A DNA stretch of 64,000 nt from Methylomonas sp. MK1. GTDB lineage: Bacteria; Pseudomonadota; Gammaproteobacteria; Methylococcales; Methylomonadaceae. This document shows positions 9,635 through 18,442 of the stretch, one piece after another. The notes below the pieces were generated by a model. It was not told where the DNA came from and searched no databases. It saw only the letters and a list, made by a program, of their open reading frames with translations. The first letter of the stretch is position 1, and every line of letters begins with the position of its first letter. The position numbers and the translations under genes are program-made. The stretch spans positions 372,001 to 436,000 of the forward strand of contig NZ_AQOV01000001.1 of NCBI RefSeq assembly GCF_000365425.1, read 5' to 3'.

Positions 9635-11188
9635 ATGTCTACCCATTCACGACACATCCAGTTAATGGATACCACGCTGCGCGACGGCGAACAAACCCAG
9701 GGCGTAGCGTTTACGCCGATGGAAAAAGTCAGCATAGCCAAAGCTTTGTTGCAGTTTTTGCGCGTTGACCGTATCGAAGTCGCTTCGGCGCGGGTTTCGG
9801 AAGGCGAGAAGGAAGCGGTCAGCCTGATCAATCAGTGGGCGCGGCAGGAAGGTTTTGCCGAGCGCGTAGAAGTATTGGGCTTTGTCGATCATACCCGTAG
9901 CGTCGATTGGATCAAATCGACCGGCGGCAGCGTGATCAATCTACTGGCGAAGGGCAGCGAAAAACATTGCCGCGAACAGCTCGGTAAAACCCTGGAGCAA
10001 CACAGCGCCGACGTCCTGCAAACCATCGCCTATGCCCACGAGCAAAGCTTGAAGATCAATGTTTATCTGGAAGACTGGTCGAATGGTTACAAAGATAGCC
10101 GGGGTTATGTCTACGGCTTGATGGAACGCTTGCAACAAGCCCCGATCAGTCATTTCATGCTCCCCGATACCTTGGGCGTGATGTCGCCGGACGAAGTTTT
10201 CGCCAGCTTTAGCGATATGTGCCAGCGCTACCCTGCCCTGCAATTTGATTTCCATCCGCACAACGATTACGGCCTGGCGACCGCCAATGTGATGGCCGCA
10301 GTGCGGGCCGGCGTCAGCGCGGTGCATTGCACCGTCAATTGCCTGGGCGAGCGCGCCGGCAACGCCTCTATCGCCGAAGTAGCGGTGGTGCTGCGCGATA
10401 AAATGGCGATGGAATTGTCCGTGGACGAAAGCCATTTGGTGCGCATCAGCGAGATGGTGGAGAACTTTTCCGGCAAGCGCGTTGCCGCCAACGCCCCTAT
10501 CGTCGGCGCCGATGTCTTCACACAAACCGCCGGCATCCACGCCGACGGCGACCAAAAAGGCGGTTTGTATAAAACCAAACTGGGGCCGGAGCGTTTTTCG
10601 CGGATTCGCAGCTATGCGCTAGGCAAAATGAGCGGCAAGGCCTCGTTGAAAAAAAACCTGGAACAGTTGGAGTTGGATCTGTCGGAAGAAGACCAGAAAA
10701 AAGTGCTGGCGCGCATCGTCAGCATCGGCGACTCCAAGCAGACCATCACCACCGACGACCTGCCCTTCATCATCGCCGACGTGCTGGAAAGCAAGAGTTA
10801 TCAGCACATCAAGTTACTGGCTTGCTCGATCAACAGCGGCCTGGATTTACCGTCCACCGTCAGCATCCGCGTCGAAGTGAAAGGCGAGAAACATCAGACC
10901 ACCGGCGCCGGCAGCGGCGGCTTCGATGCCTTTATTGATGCCATCGGCAAAGTGCTGCCACATTACGATTACACTTTGCCGACCCTGGCCGATTATGAAA
11001 TTCGCATTCCAAAAGGCGGCCACACCAGCGCCCTGACCGAATGCGTGATTACCTGGGATTGCGGCACCGAGCTGCGCAAAACCCGCGGCGTACATGTCAA
11101 CCAGGTGTTTGCCGGGATTTTGGCGACGATCAAATTGATCAATATTCAATTACACGAGATGACAGGCAATCCACAGACAACGGTGTAG
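9635..11188 (+). CDS. cimA: (R)-citramalate synthase-type enzyme (LeuA family)
   Basis: 517 residues of the DRE-TIM metallolyase family. The barrel starts LMDTTLRDGEQTQGVAFTP and holds the metal-binding HPHNDYGLA. The active-site loop is TVNCLGERAGNASIAEV, followed by AGIHADGDQKGG. The C-terminal part is a LeuA-type allosteric domain. The longer barrel-to-tail spacing and the FSRIRSYALGKMSGKAS segment fit citramalate synthases, which join pyruvate and acetyl-CoA to feed isoleucine synthesis. A canonical leuA is already present at 1609, so a citramalate role is the simplest reading. A second isopropylmalate synthase or homocitrate synthase cannot be excluded. Confidence 0.75.
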   Translation: MSTHSRHIQLMDTTLRDGEQTQGVAFTPMEKVSIAKALLQFLRVDRIEVASARVSEGEKEAVSLINQWARQEGFAERVEVLGFVDHTRSVDWIKSTGGSVINLLAKGSEKHCREQLGKTLEQHSADVLQTIAYAHEQSLKINVYLEDWSNGYKDSRGYVYGLMERLQQAPISHFMLPDTLGVMSPDEVFASFSDMCQRYPALQFDFHPHNDYGLATANVMAAVRAGVSAVHCTVNCLGERAGNASIAEVAVVLRDKMAMELSVDESHLVRISEMVENFSGKRVAANAPIVGADVFTQTAGIHADGDQKGGLYKTKLGPERFSRIRSYALGKMSGKASLKKNLEQLELDLSEEDQKKVLARIVSIGDSKQTITTDDLPFIIADVLESKSYQHIKLLACSINSGLDLPSTVSIRVEVKGEKHQTTGAGSGGFDAFIDAIGKVLPHYDYTLPTLADYEIRIPKGGHTSALTECVITWDCGTELRKTRGVHVNQVFAGILATIKLINIQLHEMTGNPQTTV

Positions 11189-11325
11189 ATACCTTGCCGT
11201 TCTGCGAAATCGCACCTTGCGGAGCCCAGGAATTCATGCGCCGCTGAACTTGGGACAGATAAAACCGGGCAACGGCTGGAAAACAGTCTTAAAATTCGCC
11301 GCTGGGTTCCGAAAATACGCTTATC

Positions 11326-12897
11326 GTGGAAAAACAAAATCAAAACGGCAAGATGCACGGCTCGAATGAACAACCCCGGTTCATATCCGAGCCGCCAGGC
11401 CTCCGGCAACCATCGCCAACCGCCGAGCAAGTCGCACGAGTCCATCTACTTTATTCCAATCTGCCTTTTTCCATCGGCATTAGCGGATTGCTTGCTTGCA
11501 TCCTGATGTTCGTTTTAACGCCGGCAAGCAATTCCCATCGCTTGCTCGCCTGGTTCGGCATATTGAGCTTGGTTTTAATGGCAAGAGGCATACTGTTTGT
11601 TTTTTGGCGAAAACACGCTTATTCCAGCGGCGAAATCGACGATCTGGACGACTGGCTCCGATGGTTCCGCATCGGGACGATTGCCGGCGGGGTCGTTTGG
11701 GGCATCGGCGGCATCGTGCTTGCGCCGTTGGGCGATATCGGTCATAAGGTCTACGTATCCTTTGCGTTGGGCGGCCTGTGCGCCGGCGCCGCCTCGACCC
11801 TGGCGATCGACCGCCTCTCCGTAGTCGGCTTTTTATTGACGGTTCTGCTGCCGCAAATTGTTTTTCTGGCCTTACAGGACGATACGCTCTCCTATGGCAT
11901 GAGCGCGATGGAAACCCTGTTTTTGCTGTTCCTATTGGCTAGTTCCAGACAAACGCGTCTGCACCTGGAGGAAAATGTACGATTGCGATTAAGGGCTACC
12001 GAAAACGAATTCCGATTGCGCCATATGCTGGAGAGCAGCCCAATCGCGACCTGCATCGAGGATGCCGTCGACGGCCGGGTGATTTTTGCCAACTTAAGCT
12101 ACGCCTCGCTGATCGATACCACGCCGGATCGGGCCATCGGTGCCTTTACCACCGATTTTTATGCCCGTCCGGAAGAATATGCCGAGGTGATGGACAGGCT
12201 GAGTAAGGGCGAACACGTCACCAACCAACTGGTCGAGTTGCGTAGCCCAGGCGAACCTCACTGGATTAAGTGGACATTGACATCCTATTTTCCGGTGGAA
12301 TATCAAAATAAATCGGCGCTTCTGGTTTGGTTCTACGATATTACCGACCGTAAGATTTCGGAAGACCGGGTTCAACATTTAGCCTATCACGACACGCTGA
12401 CCGGTTTACCGAACCGCTCGCTGTTCCGGGATCGCCTGCAACAAGCCATCGCCACCGCCGAACGCGAACGAAGCGCGCTAGCCCTGATGTTTGTCGATCT
12501 GGATAAATTCAAACCGGTGAACGACGGCTACGGACATGGCATTGGCGACCTGCTATTAAAGGCCGTCGCCGAACGCATTGGCCGCTGTCTGCGCAAATCG
12601 GATTCCCCGGCCAGAATCGGCGGCGACGAATTTGTCGTGCTGTTGCCGGCCATCAAAACCGAGAAAAATGCCCTGGAAATCGCGGAAAAGGTCCGGTACG
12701 AGTTAAGTCAGCCATTCGAGATCGAAGGCTTGACGCTCGGCATTTCCGCTAGCATCGGCCTAGCCGTTTATCCGGATCATGCCGATGAAATACAGCAATT
12801 GATCAATCGCGCGGACACGGCGATGTATTACGCAAAAAGCGAAGGCAGGAATTGCGTGCGTATCTACCGACCCGACATGCGGGAGCAAAATTGCTGA
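11326..12897 (+). CDS. Membrane-bound diguanylate cyclase with PAS domain
   Basis: 523 residues from a GTG at 11326; an ATG at 11353 is an alternative start. Residues about 45-200 hold six to seven hydrophobic segments forming a membrane sensor. A PAS domain follows (RLRHMLESSPIATCIEDAVDGRVIFANLSYASL, about 225-345). The C-terminus is a GGDEF domain with HDTLTGLPNR, the active-site motif RIGGDEF intact, and the inhibitory I-site RKSD exactly five residues upstream. It should make cyclic di-GMP and be product-inhibited. No EAL domain is present. The stimulus is unknown. Confidence 0.9.
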   Translation: MEKQNQNGKMHGSNEQPRFISEPPGLRQPSPTAEQVARVHLLYSNLPFSIGISGLLACILMFVLTPASNSHRLLAWFGILSLVLMARGILFVFWRKHAYSSGEIDDLDDWLRWFRIGTIAGGVVWGIGGIVLAPLGDIGHKVYVSFALGGLCAGAASTLAIDRLSVVGFLLTVLLPQIVFLALQDDTLSYGMSAMETLFLLFLLASSRQTRLHLEENVRLRLRATENEFRLRHMLESSPIATCIEDAVDGRVIFANLSYASLIDTTPDRAIGAFTTDFYARPEEYAEVMDRLSKGEHVTNQLVELRSPGEPHWIKWTLTSYFPVEYQNKSALLVWFYDITDRKISEDRVQHLAYHDTLTGLPNRSLFRDRLQQAIATAERERSALALMFVDLDKFKPVNDGYGHGIGDLLLKAVAERIGRCLRKSDSPARIGGDEFVVLLPAIKTEKNALEIAEKVRYELSQPFEIEGLTLGISASIGLAVYPDHADEIQQLINRADTAMYYAKSEGRNCVRIYRPDMREQNC

Positions 12898-12930
12898 CGC
12901 CAACGGCAATGACACCAAACGCAAGATACT

Positions 12931-12967
12931 ATTCATCGTTCCCACGCGGAGCGTGGGAACGATGAAT
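12931..12967. repeat. REP-like palindrome, perfect 17-bp arms
   Basis: Arm ATTCATCGTTCCCACGC, loop GGA, then its exact reverse complement. The core CGTTCCCACGC recurs in the palindromes at 14550-14579 and, degenerated, at 19414-19439 next to the transposase remnant. It starts 34 bp after the cyclase stop codon and may also end its transcript, but no T-tract follows. Confidence 0.8.
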
Positions 12968-13099
12968 GATTGCTCTAATTTGGCGCATCGTATCGTGGTA
13001 ATTAGAATTATGTATCAACAACATCTCAAGCCCAGTTTATCCAAAATAATCCAGGTTCAGGCAGTGAATGTCATTCTTATGTATTGATGGAGCGAAGCC

Positions 13100-13465
13100 A
13101 TGAAAATCCTATTCCTGATCGGCTTTAGCATGTCCGTGTTTTTTCCGGATTCTCAGGCGTTGGCGGAACCTATGAAGTGCGTAGTGGAAGGAAAAACTCT
13201 TTACACCGACGATCAGGCCCGTTGCGTCAAGGGAGCCATCAAGCCCATCAATGGTAGTGTGCTAATGTCATCTTCTCCAAAGAAGGGTGTAGATGCACCA
13301 AATGGTAGCGCTAAACCAGGGCTTGACCTGCCGTCCGGGCTTGATGGAATTCTTCAGCATTTCGGCATCACCGAAAAGGAAGTAAAGGATGGTTGGCAAA
13401 CAGTTATGGATGCACATAAACGAGGTTCTTGGAAGGCTCCTGAAATGCCTGATGATGACAAATAG
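13100..13465 (+). CDS. Small exported protein, DUF4124-like N-terminus
   Basis: 121 residues with a signal peptide (MKILFLIGFSMSVFFPDSQALA) and GGAG upstream of the ATG. After cleavage comes MKCVVEGKTLYTDDQARC, a pattern of two cysteines and aromatic residues like that of DUF4124 domains. The middle is low in complexity, and the tail ends EMPDDDK. It is presumably periplasmic. Function unknown. Confidence 0.6.
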   Translation: MKILFLIGFSMSVFFPDSQALAEPMKCVVEGKTLYTDDQARCVKGAIKPINGSVLMSSSPKKGVDAPNGSAKPGLDLPSGLDGILQHFGITEKEVKDGWQTVMDAHKRGSWKAPEMPDDDK

Positions 13466-13868
13466 TGCTGGCGATGGGTTGGTTTCCGTCGATCAATAGT
13501 CGACTGCATTAGTATGAGGCAAGTACAGATTGGCGCGGCTTATCAAACATTGCAGAGCACGAATTGACTTAAACGCGTTCCGTGCGGATCGTTACCTCAC
13601 CGCACGCTACGAGCTCGCCAAAGCCGACACTGATCGTTAACCGGCACCTGAATTGGTTTTTGCCCATTTACGATAATCCGTAAGTCGCACGAAATATCGA
13701 CAGGACTTTCTTGAAAACCCTTCCGTCCCCCAAGAATTATCCGAAAAATTTCAAAGACTTGCCGCCATCCGAGACCATGGCCCGAAGCTTGCGTCGTCAG
13801 TTGGACATCGCCAGCTGCTCAATATGAGCGACTGGCGTTCAACTCGACAAATCAATCAGGAGCCCATC
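13466..13868. other. Intergenic stretch with decayed coding traces
   Basis: No intact gene. One plus-strand frame at about 13514-13639 reads like the end of a protein (...IDLNAFRADRYLTARYEL and stop) but has no start, so a gene remnant is suspected. The family is not recognised. The last 45 bp contain an in-frame ATG at 13824 that is rejected as the start of the next gene. Confidence 0.35.
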
Positions 13869-14540
13869 ATGCCGAATTACGATCGACAACTTATTATTCA
13901 AGTACTCACCAGTTCCGGCGACGAAAGCATCAAATCCGGTTCGGAAGCGCTGAACAAACGCGCCACCCAGAACGGAATCAGTTCAACGGTAATCACCTAC
14001 CCAGCGCATGCCTCAGGTACCAAATTCAAGATTTTAGAGTTTCAACTGCGCGAACAATTGGTGAAATTGACCGACAAGTCGCGGGTCTATATTCGAGGCC
14101 ACGGTGACTGGATTGAAGCGACCTCCGGCGGTATCAAAGGCGAGGACATGGCGGATACCCTACACCGACTGGGAATGCCCAGGGTTAAAGTCATCAGCAT
14201 CACGTCTTGCAAGGGCGCGCGTGGGGCCTACTTTAAATCCAACCTGCTAAGCAAGGGCGACCAAAGCTTTGCCGGTCAATTTCACGCCCGTCTCCACGAC
14301 CACGGCATCGATACGACCGTCTACGCCCGCATTCATAACGTGTTCGTCACTGACGAAGGTTTTGCGAAAAAATACGGCGGCAAGCTAGGCGAAAAATCGA
14401 CCCGCGATACCTTCGACGCGGAACCCGACGAAGGAATAGCCGCCGGCGACGACAAACATGTGAACCACCGCCCCGAATCGAAAATGAAATTCGAGTGGAA
14501 AAACGGCCGGCAAGAACGTAACTGGGTAGATTATGCCTGA
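13869..14540 (+). CDS. Free-standing C80-type cysteine peptidase domain protein
   Basis: 223 residues from the ATG at 13869, which has AGGAG seven bases upstream. The whole protein resembles the self-cleaving cysteine protease domain of MARTX and clostridial glucosylating toxins (peptidase family C80). The catalytic histidine would be H78 in VYIRGHGD and the nucleophile C114 in VISITSCKGA. Between them GEDMADTLHRL matches the toxin segment ADELAVKL. After the cysteine, FAGQFHARLHDHGIDTTVYA and VFVTDEG match the rest of the domain. In toxins the domain is activated by inositol hexakisphosphate. Here it is not fused to a toxin, and it has no signal peptide. Its substrate is unknown. It lies in an accessory patch with REP-like palindromes. 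Confidence 0.7.
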   Translation: MPNYDRQLIIQVLTSSGDESIKSGSEALNKRATQNGISSTVITYPAHASGTKFKILEFQLREQLVKLTDKSRVYIRGHGDWIEATSGGIKGEDMADTLHRLGMPRVKVISITSCKGARGAYFKSNLLSKGDQSFAGQFHARLHDHGIDTTVYARIHNVFVTDEGFAKKYGGKLGEKSTRDTFDAEPDEGIAAGDDKHVNHRPESKMKFEWKNGRQERNWVDYA

Positions 14541-15038
14541 CAAATTTTCATAGTTCCCACGCCAGGGCGTGGGAACTATAAAGACGAATGCGTTCGCTAC
14601 GGTAAAGTAGCCGGCTGCCGACTATCCATTTGCCACCGCGTTACTTTTCTACTCGGCCGTTGAACAAATTTTCTCCATCGGCCGAGCTTTTTTCTCGGTC
14701 ATTCGAGCTGGGCGTTAGAGCGGTGCAGAAATGTTCTTCATCGTTCGAGTCCGGAGCTCGGCCGTTCCGGAAAATTTCTAAAACCTTGCAGCTCTGAGTT
14801 CGAACGTTGGAGATAATTGCTCGGTTTCCCGGCATGGGCGGCTTACTCAAGCCGATTTGGCCGCCCGGTAAATCAGCTAATACTTCTATAAAGCCCCTTC
14901 CATTCAGGTTTTGCCTAGGTTTGCCGGGGCAGCGGTTTTTCGGGGGAAGGCTTGCCACCAATCTGATAAAATCCGCAGTTTATTTATCGATCAAACATTC
15001 CCGATTTATCGCTTTAACCACTTAGCACTCACCAACCC
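14541..15038. other. Intergenic stretch between the C80-like gene and leuB
   Basis: About 500 bp without a supported gene. A minus-strand frame at 14641-14961 shows no family similarity or ribosome-binding site. The palindrome at 14550-14579 is listed separately. The leuB promoter probably lies within the last 200 bp, but no motif stands out. Confidence 0.4.
14550..14579. repeat. REP-like palindrome, perfect 13-bp arms
   Basis: Arm ATAGTTCCCACGC, loop CAGG, then its exact reverse complement, starting 10 bp after the C80-like gene stop. It shares the GTTCCCACGC core with the element at 12931-12967. It could act as a transcript end, but no T-tract follows. Confidence 0.75.
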
Positions 15039-16145
15039 ATGAAAAATTACAAAATCGCAATATTGGCCGGCGACGGCATCGGCCCTGAGATTACTGCGGA
15101 AGCCGTTAAGGTTCTGAAAGTGATTGAAGAACGTAACGACGTAAGCTTCGAATTGTTGCCGGCTGCCTTCGGCGCCTGCGCGTATTTCGAATCCGGTTCG
15201 GCGTTTCCGCATCAAACCAAAGCCATTTGCGACGAGGCCGACGCGATCTTGAAAGGTCCAATTGGCTTGAGCCACGAAGACTCCAAGCGCATTCCCATCG
15301 ACGAGCAGCCCGAACGCGGCGCGTTGCTGCCTCTGCGCCGCCGTTACAACACCTACGCCAACTTCCGTCCGGTGTCCTTGCCTAAATCGCTGGCGCATTT
15401 CTCGCCGTTAAAAGCGGAAATCATCGGCGAAGGTATCGATTTGGTGATCGTCCGCGAATTGGTCGGCGGTTTGTATTTCGGCGAGAAAGAAATGGGCGTC
15501 AACGATGCCGGTTTGCGTTACGTCCGCGAAACCCTGGAATACGACGAGTCGCAAATTCAGCAAATCATGCAGCAAGCGTTCAAATTGGCCCGTAAGCGCC
15601 GGAAATTGCTGCACAACATCCATAAAAGCAACGTGCTGAAATCCAGTGTGTTGTGGAATGAGGTGATGGAAGAAGTCGCGAAAGATTATCCGGACGTGCA
15701 AGTCGTGAATATGCTGGTCGATGCCGCCGCCACCGCGCTATGCCTGAAACCGACCCAGTTCGATGTGATGGTGATGGAAAACATGTTCGGCGATATTCTC
15801 AGCGACCAAGGCGGCGGTATCTTGGGCTCCTTGGGTTTGATGCCCTCGGCCTGTATCGGTCCGGATAAAGCCTATTACGAACCTTCGCACGGTTCGGCGC
15901 CGGACATCGCCGGCAAAAACATCGCTAATCCTTACTCGATGATAGGTTCGGTGGCGATGATGCTGGAAAACAGTTTCGACATGGAAGCGGAAGCGAAAAA
16001 CGTCTGGGCGGCGATGCAAGGCGTATTTGCCGACGGCTACTCTACCGCCGACTTATCCAAACCCGGTAGCGGCGTGACCATGATCAGCACGGTTGAGTTT
16101 GGCGACAAAGTGGTTGAAAAGCTGCGCACTATGCCTAAGGTCTAA
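15039..16145 (+). CDS. leuB: 3-isopropylmalate dehydrogenase
   Basis: 368 residues. The enzyme oxidises and decarboxylates 3-isopropylmalate with NAD in leucine synthesis. Seen are the N-terminal [20 protein letters not shown], the substrate-binding arginine region [32 protein letters not shown], the DAAATAL and [20 protein letters not shown] segments with metal-binding aspartates, and the NAD-binding [18 protein letters not shown]. The gene is separated from leuA but in the same orientation. leuC and leuD are not in the window. Confidence 0.95.
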   Translation: MKNYKIAILAGDGIGPEITAEAVKVLKVIEERNDVSFELLPAAFGACAYFESGSAFPHQTKAICDEADAILKGPIGLSHEDSKRIPIDEQPERGALLPLRRRYNTYANFRPVSLPKSLAHFSPLKAEIIGEGIDLVIVRELVGGLYFGEKEMGVNDAGLRYVRETLEYDESQIQQIMQQAFKLARKRRKLLHNIHKSNVLKSSVLWNEVMEEVAKDYPDVQVVNMLVDAAATALCLKPTQFDVMVMENMFGDILSDQGGGILGSLGLMPSACIGPDKAYYEPSHGSAPDIAGKNIANPYSMIGSVAMMLENSFDMEAEAKNVWAAMQGVFADGYSTADLSKPGSGVTMISTVEFGDKVVEKLRTMPKV

Positions 16146-16446
16146 GCGGGCTTTTGGCTTTTAGACCTGAACACGATAACGGGCATAGTGCGGTCCGTCC
16201 GGTATTATGCCCGTTAAGGTCTTTATGGCCCTGACAGCCTTATGTGCGTTTTTTAAAAGCACGCGAAACGATTCCGGCTCTTCATGACTGTCGATTAGGG
16301 CGACGTGGATAATGCGCTTGTGGGAGGGAAACGCCAGCCGATACGCCGACTTGGCGGCATTCAGCACACTGCTTTTGGAAGTCGTCGCTACCTTGCTTAA
16401 CGGCTGACGCTTAGGCTTGCAGTGTTCATTGTCCCGCAGCCGCCGG
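16146..16446. other. Intergenic stretch, nothing certain
   Basis: A minus-strand frame (16161-16517) is open here. Its only possible start lies inside the neighbouring esterase gene and it matches no family I know, so it is not called. No hairpin or repeat stands out. Confidence 0.3.
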
Positions 16447-17331
16447 TTACATACTGGCGTGGTGATGCAAGAAAAAATCGATGATGGCATCGCTACGCTG
16501 TTCCGGCCATTGCGCATGCGGTTTGTCGCCTTCGCAATACACGGTTTTTACGCCATTGGCGCAACCGGAATAGGCCACGCAACCGTTGCCTATCGTATCG
16601 GGAATCGGCTCGCATTTGTTACAGGCCGCCCACCAGCCGGCCGTTTGCTGCCCGTAACCCGGAAACAGCCGGTCCTTGCTGCTGTGCATGATCATCACCG
16701 GCAAGGGTTCCGGGCATTTGCGGTCGCGTAAGTCCTCATATGTTACGCCGGCGGCACTGGGGGCAATTGCTGTAGGAACGTGCCGGGTGCCGGTCATAAA
16801 GGCTAAAGCCATTGCCGAGGTGCCGCCATCGGAATGGCCGGTTACATAGACCTGTTTTTCATCGATACACCATTTTTTGGCCATCGCATGGGGGATCGTA
16901 CCCAGTTCCACGGTCGTGCTTGGCGAAAGCTCGGGATGATCGGCATAAGCAACGATAAAGCCGGAGCGGGTAGCGGGTAAAGTGAATCCAGTCATCTTCT
17001 CCGTCTTGGCGCGATTCGCGCCCGCCGGTGAAAATACCAGTAATAAAGGATGGGCAATCGATGCATCATAATTCTTAGGGGTGCGGACGTTGTAATTTAT
17101 GCCGTTTTCGGTTTCTTCCCCGTACGTTTCTCCGGCATCGCCACTCAATAGGTCCGGCAGGCAAGCGCCATGCAGCATATCCGGTCGGTAAACGGTTTGC
17201 CCGAGTTCCACCGGAACGCCGCTATGATCCAGCCAGAGCATGCCGACCAGCGCTATTACCGGCAATCCGAACAAGACTTTTTGCCAACGATTGCTTTCAA
17301 AAAGATAGGACTTTAACTGCGCAATGTTCAT
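16447..17331 (-). CDS. PHB-depolymerase-like esterase (alpha/beta hydrolase), membrane-anchored
   Basis: 294 residues. A hydrophobic segment near residues 20-35 (VLFGLPVIALVGMLWL) is a signal anchor or uncleaved signal, so the catalytic part should face the periplasm. The alpha/beta hydrolase nucleophile is in VYVTGHSDGGTSAMALAF, with an oxyanion-type HPLLLVFSPAG strand before it. An acidic residue follows in MIMHSSKDRLFPGY, and the final histidine is in GDKPHAQWPE. It resembles the LpqC/poly(3-hydroxybutyrate) depolymerase group (COG3509), whose substrates are varied esters. Several cysteines suggest disulfides. The gene is 34 bp after the exported-protein gene at 17366, probably in one operon. 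Confidence 0.8.
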   Translation of the reverse strand: MNIAQLKSYLFESNRWQKVLFGLPVIALVGMLWLDHSGVPVELGQTVYRPDMLHGACLPDLLSGDAGETYGEETENGINYNVRTPKNYDASIAHPLLLVFSPAGANRAKTEKMTGFTLPATRSGFIVAYADHPELSPSTTVELGTIPHAMAKKWCIDEKQVYVTGHSDGGTSAMALAFMTGTRHVPTAIAPSAAGVTYEDLRDRKCPEPLPVMIMHSSKDRLFPGYGQQTAGWWAACNKCEPIPDTIGNGCVAYSGCANGVKTVYCEGDKPHAQWPEQRSDAIIDFFLHHHASM

Positions 17332-17365
17332 TTTGATGGCTCCCTTGATGGGTTCGACGCTTGGT

Positions 17366-17953
17366 TTAGGCTTCCGGATTTTGCTTGGGTGTTAGCTTTA
17401 ACGCAGCCCGGAATAAGCCGTAAGCCAGCAAAGACAGGCTGGCTATCGTTATCAGCAGCGGCGTGTAGTTTTTACCCGGTACCAACTCCAGCCCGACTGA
17501 GAACGGAATATGGGTATCCAGGCGCTTATCCTTATCAACGATAGCAATATGCGCCAGGTAATTGCCGGCGCCATAACGGCTAAAGTCCACCGAGACGTTC
17601 GCCGTGCCGGTTTTGACTTTTTGTGGTTCCTGATAAAACACCCGCGTACCATACGGCTCTTTGGTGATCTCGAATTCGACGCTGACATGGCGCAGGCTTT
17701 TGCCCTCGTAATCGAACACTAGCTTGGTGGGGCCGACGCCGGGAATGATGTTGCAGTATTCCCGGTTGCCCGACAATGTCGGGGTATACGCCGTAAAATG
17801 CACGCGTTCAAAGCCCACTCGCGCATTGCAGTTATCGACCTCTTCGGCCGCGCCGCGATGAGCGTGGGCATTGCCCAACAGCAGGCAGGCCAGCGCCAAG
17901 GTCAAGGCCAACCTTGTTCCCTGACTTTTATAACTGTTATGTGCGGTGTTCAT
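17366..17953 (-). CDS. Exported protein with C-terminal membrane anchor, family unrecognised
   Basis: 195 residues. A signal peptide (LALTLALACLLLGNAHA) is followed by a beta-rich domain with two cysteines (VDNCNARVGF, NREYCNIIPG). A C-terminal transmembrane segment (LLITIASLSLLAYGLFRAAL) and a short basic tail follow. The strand pattern faintly recalls YtkA-like periplasmic domains, but I would not name it so. It lies between the EthD-like gene and the esterase in an apparent operon and may work with the esterase in the periplasm. Confidence 0.6.
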   Translation of the reverse strand: MNTAHNSYKSQGTRLALTLALACLLLGNAHAHRGAAEEVDNCNARVGFERVHFTAYTPTLSGNREYCNIIPGVGPTKLVFDYEGKSLRHVSVEFEITKEPYGTRVFYQEPQKVKTGTANVSVDFSRYGAGNYLAHIAIVDKDKRLDTHIPFSVGLELVPGKNYTPLLITIASLSLLAYGLFRAALKLTPKQNPEA

Positions 17954-17997
17954 CGGGTTCCTCCTGCAACGCGTTTAACTTAAGCTGGTCAACGCAA

Positions 17998-18324
17998 TTA
18001 GAAATCGAAGGTTTCCACTTCGGAAAACAGAAATGTCGGCGCGCCGCCGCTGGAAATCTCGACCGCATGTGCAGCCGTTTCCTGGCCGCCAGGCGAACTT
18101 AGGCAGGCTTGCAAGTCGCTCAGTGTAGGGAAGTACACTTCCGCGATACGATGAAACTGCGCGGCGCTTTGGTCGGCATTGGATTTAATCAGGGAGGCGA
18201 CGAAACGGGTTTTGCCGGCCAGTTTTTCAACGGCCATCGGCACGTGTTCGTCGGCATAGCGGCGTTCGAAGGTTTCCAGATCGGTCGGTACTGGATACAT
18301 CACAATTAATTTTGCTGATTTCAT
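17998..18324 (-). CDS. EthD family protein
   Basis: 108 residues, a single ferredoxin-like alpha/beta barrel domain of the EthD/dimeric alpha-beta barrel group. KLIVMYPVPTDLETFERRYA with DEHVPMAVEKL is the typical start, and AEVYFPTLSDLQACLSSPGG the typical second half. Family members take part in degradation pathways or quinone chemistry, but the substrate is unknown. It is the first gene after the intergenic region shared with the divergent LysR regulator, so it is probably controlled by it. Confidence 0.8.
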   Translation of the reverse strand: MKSAKLIVMYPVPTDLETFERRYADEHVPMAVEKLAGKTRFVASLIKSNADQSAAQFHRIAEVYFPTLSDLQACLSSPGGQETAAHAVEISSGGAPTFLFSEVETFDF

Positions 18325-18408
18325 AGGTTTCTCGAATGTTTTTGTAAAGGGGAGATGCTATGAGACTCCTATTTTGTTGATTAGTAAAATACCGGTTTTC
18401 TATGGAAT

Positions 18409-18425
18409 AATAGGCTTTGCCTATT
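18409..18425. promoter_or_regulatory. LysR-type operator (T-N11-A box) in the ethD-lysR intergenic region
   Basis: Perfect palindrome AATAGGC-TTT-GCCTATT. It contains T at 18411, eleven bases and A at 18423, the canonical LysR recognition pattern with inverted arms. It lies 18 bp before the LysR start codon and 85 bp before the divergent EthD start, as expected for autoregulation plus control of the divergent operon. Confidence 0.65.
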
Positions 18426-18442
18426 CAAGTGATGAGCTAAAC

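Noticed and set aside
14641..14961. 106-codon minus-strand frame before leuB
   Set aside because: Composition unlike neighbours, no homology recognised, no ribosome-binding site.
16161..16517. 118-codon minus-strand frame after leuB
   Set aside because: Its only start is inside the esterase gene in another frame, with no ribosome-binding site and no family match.
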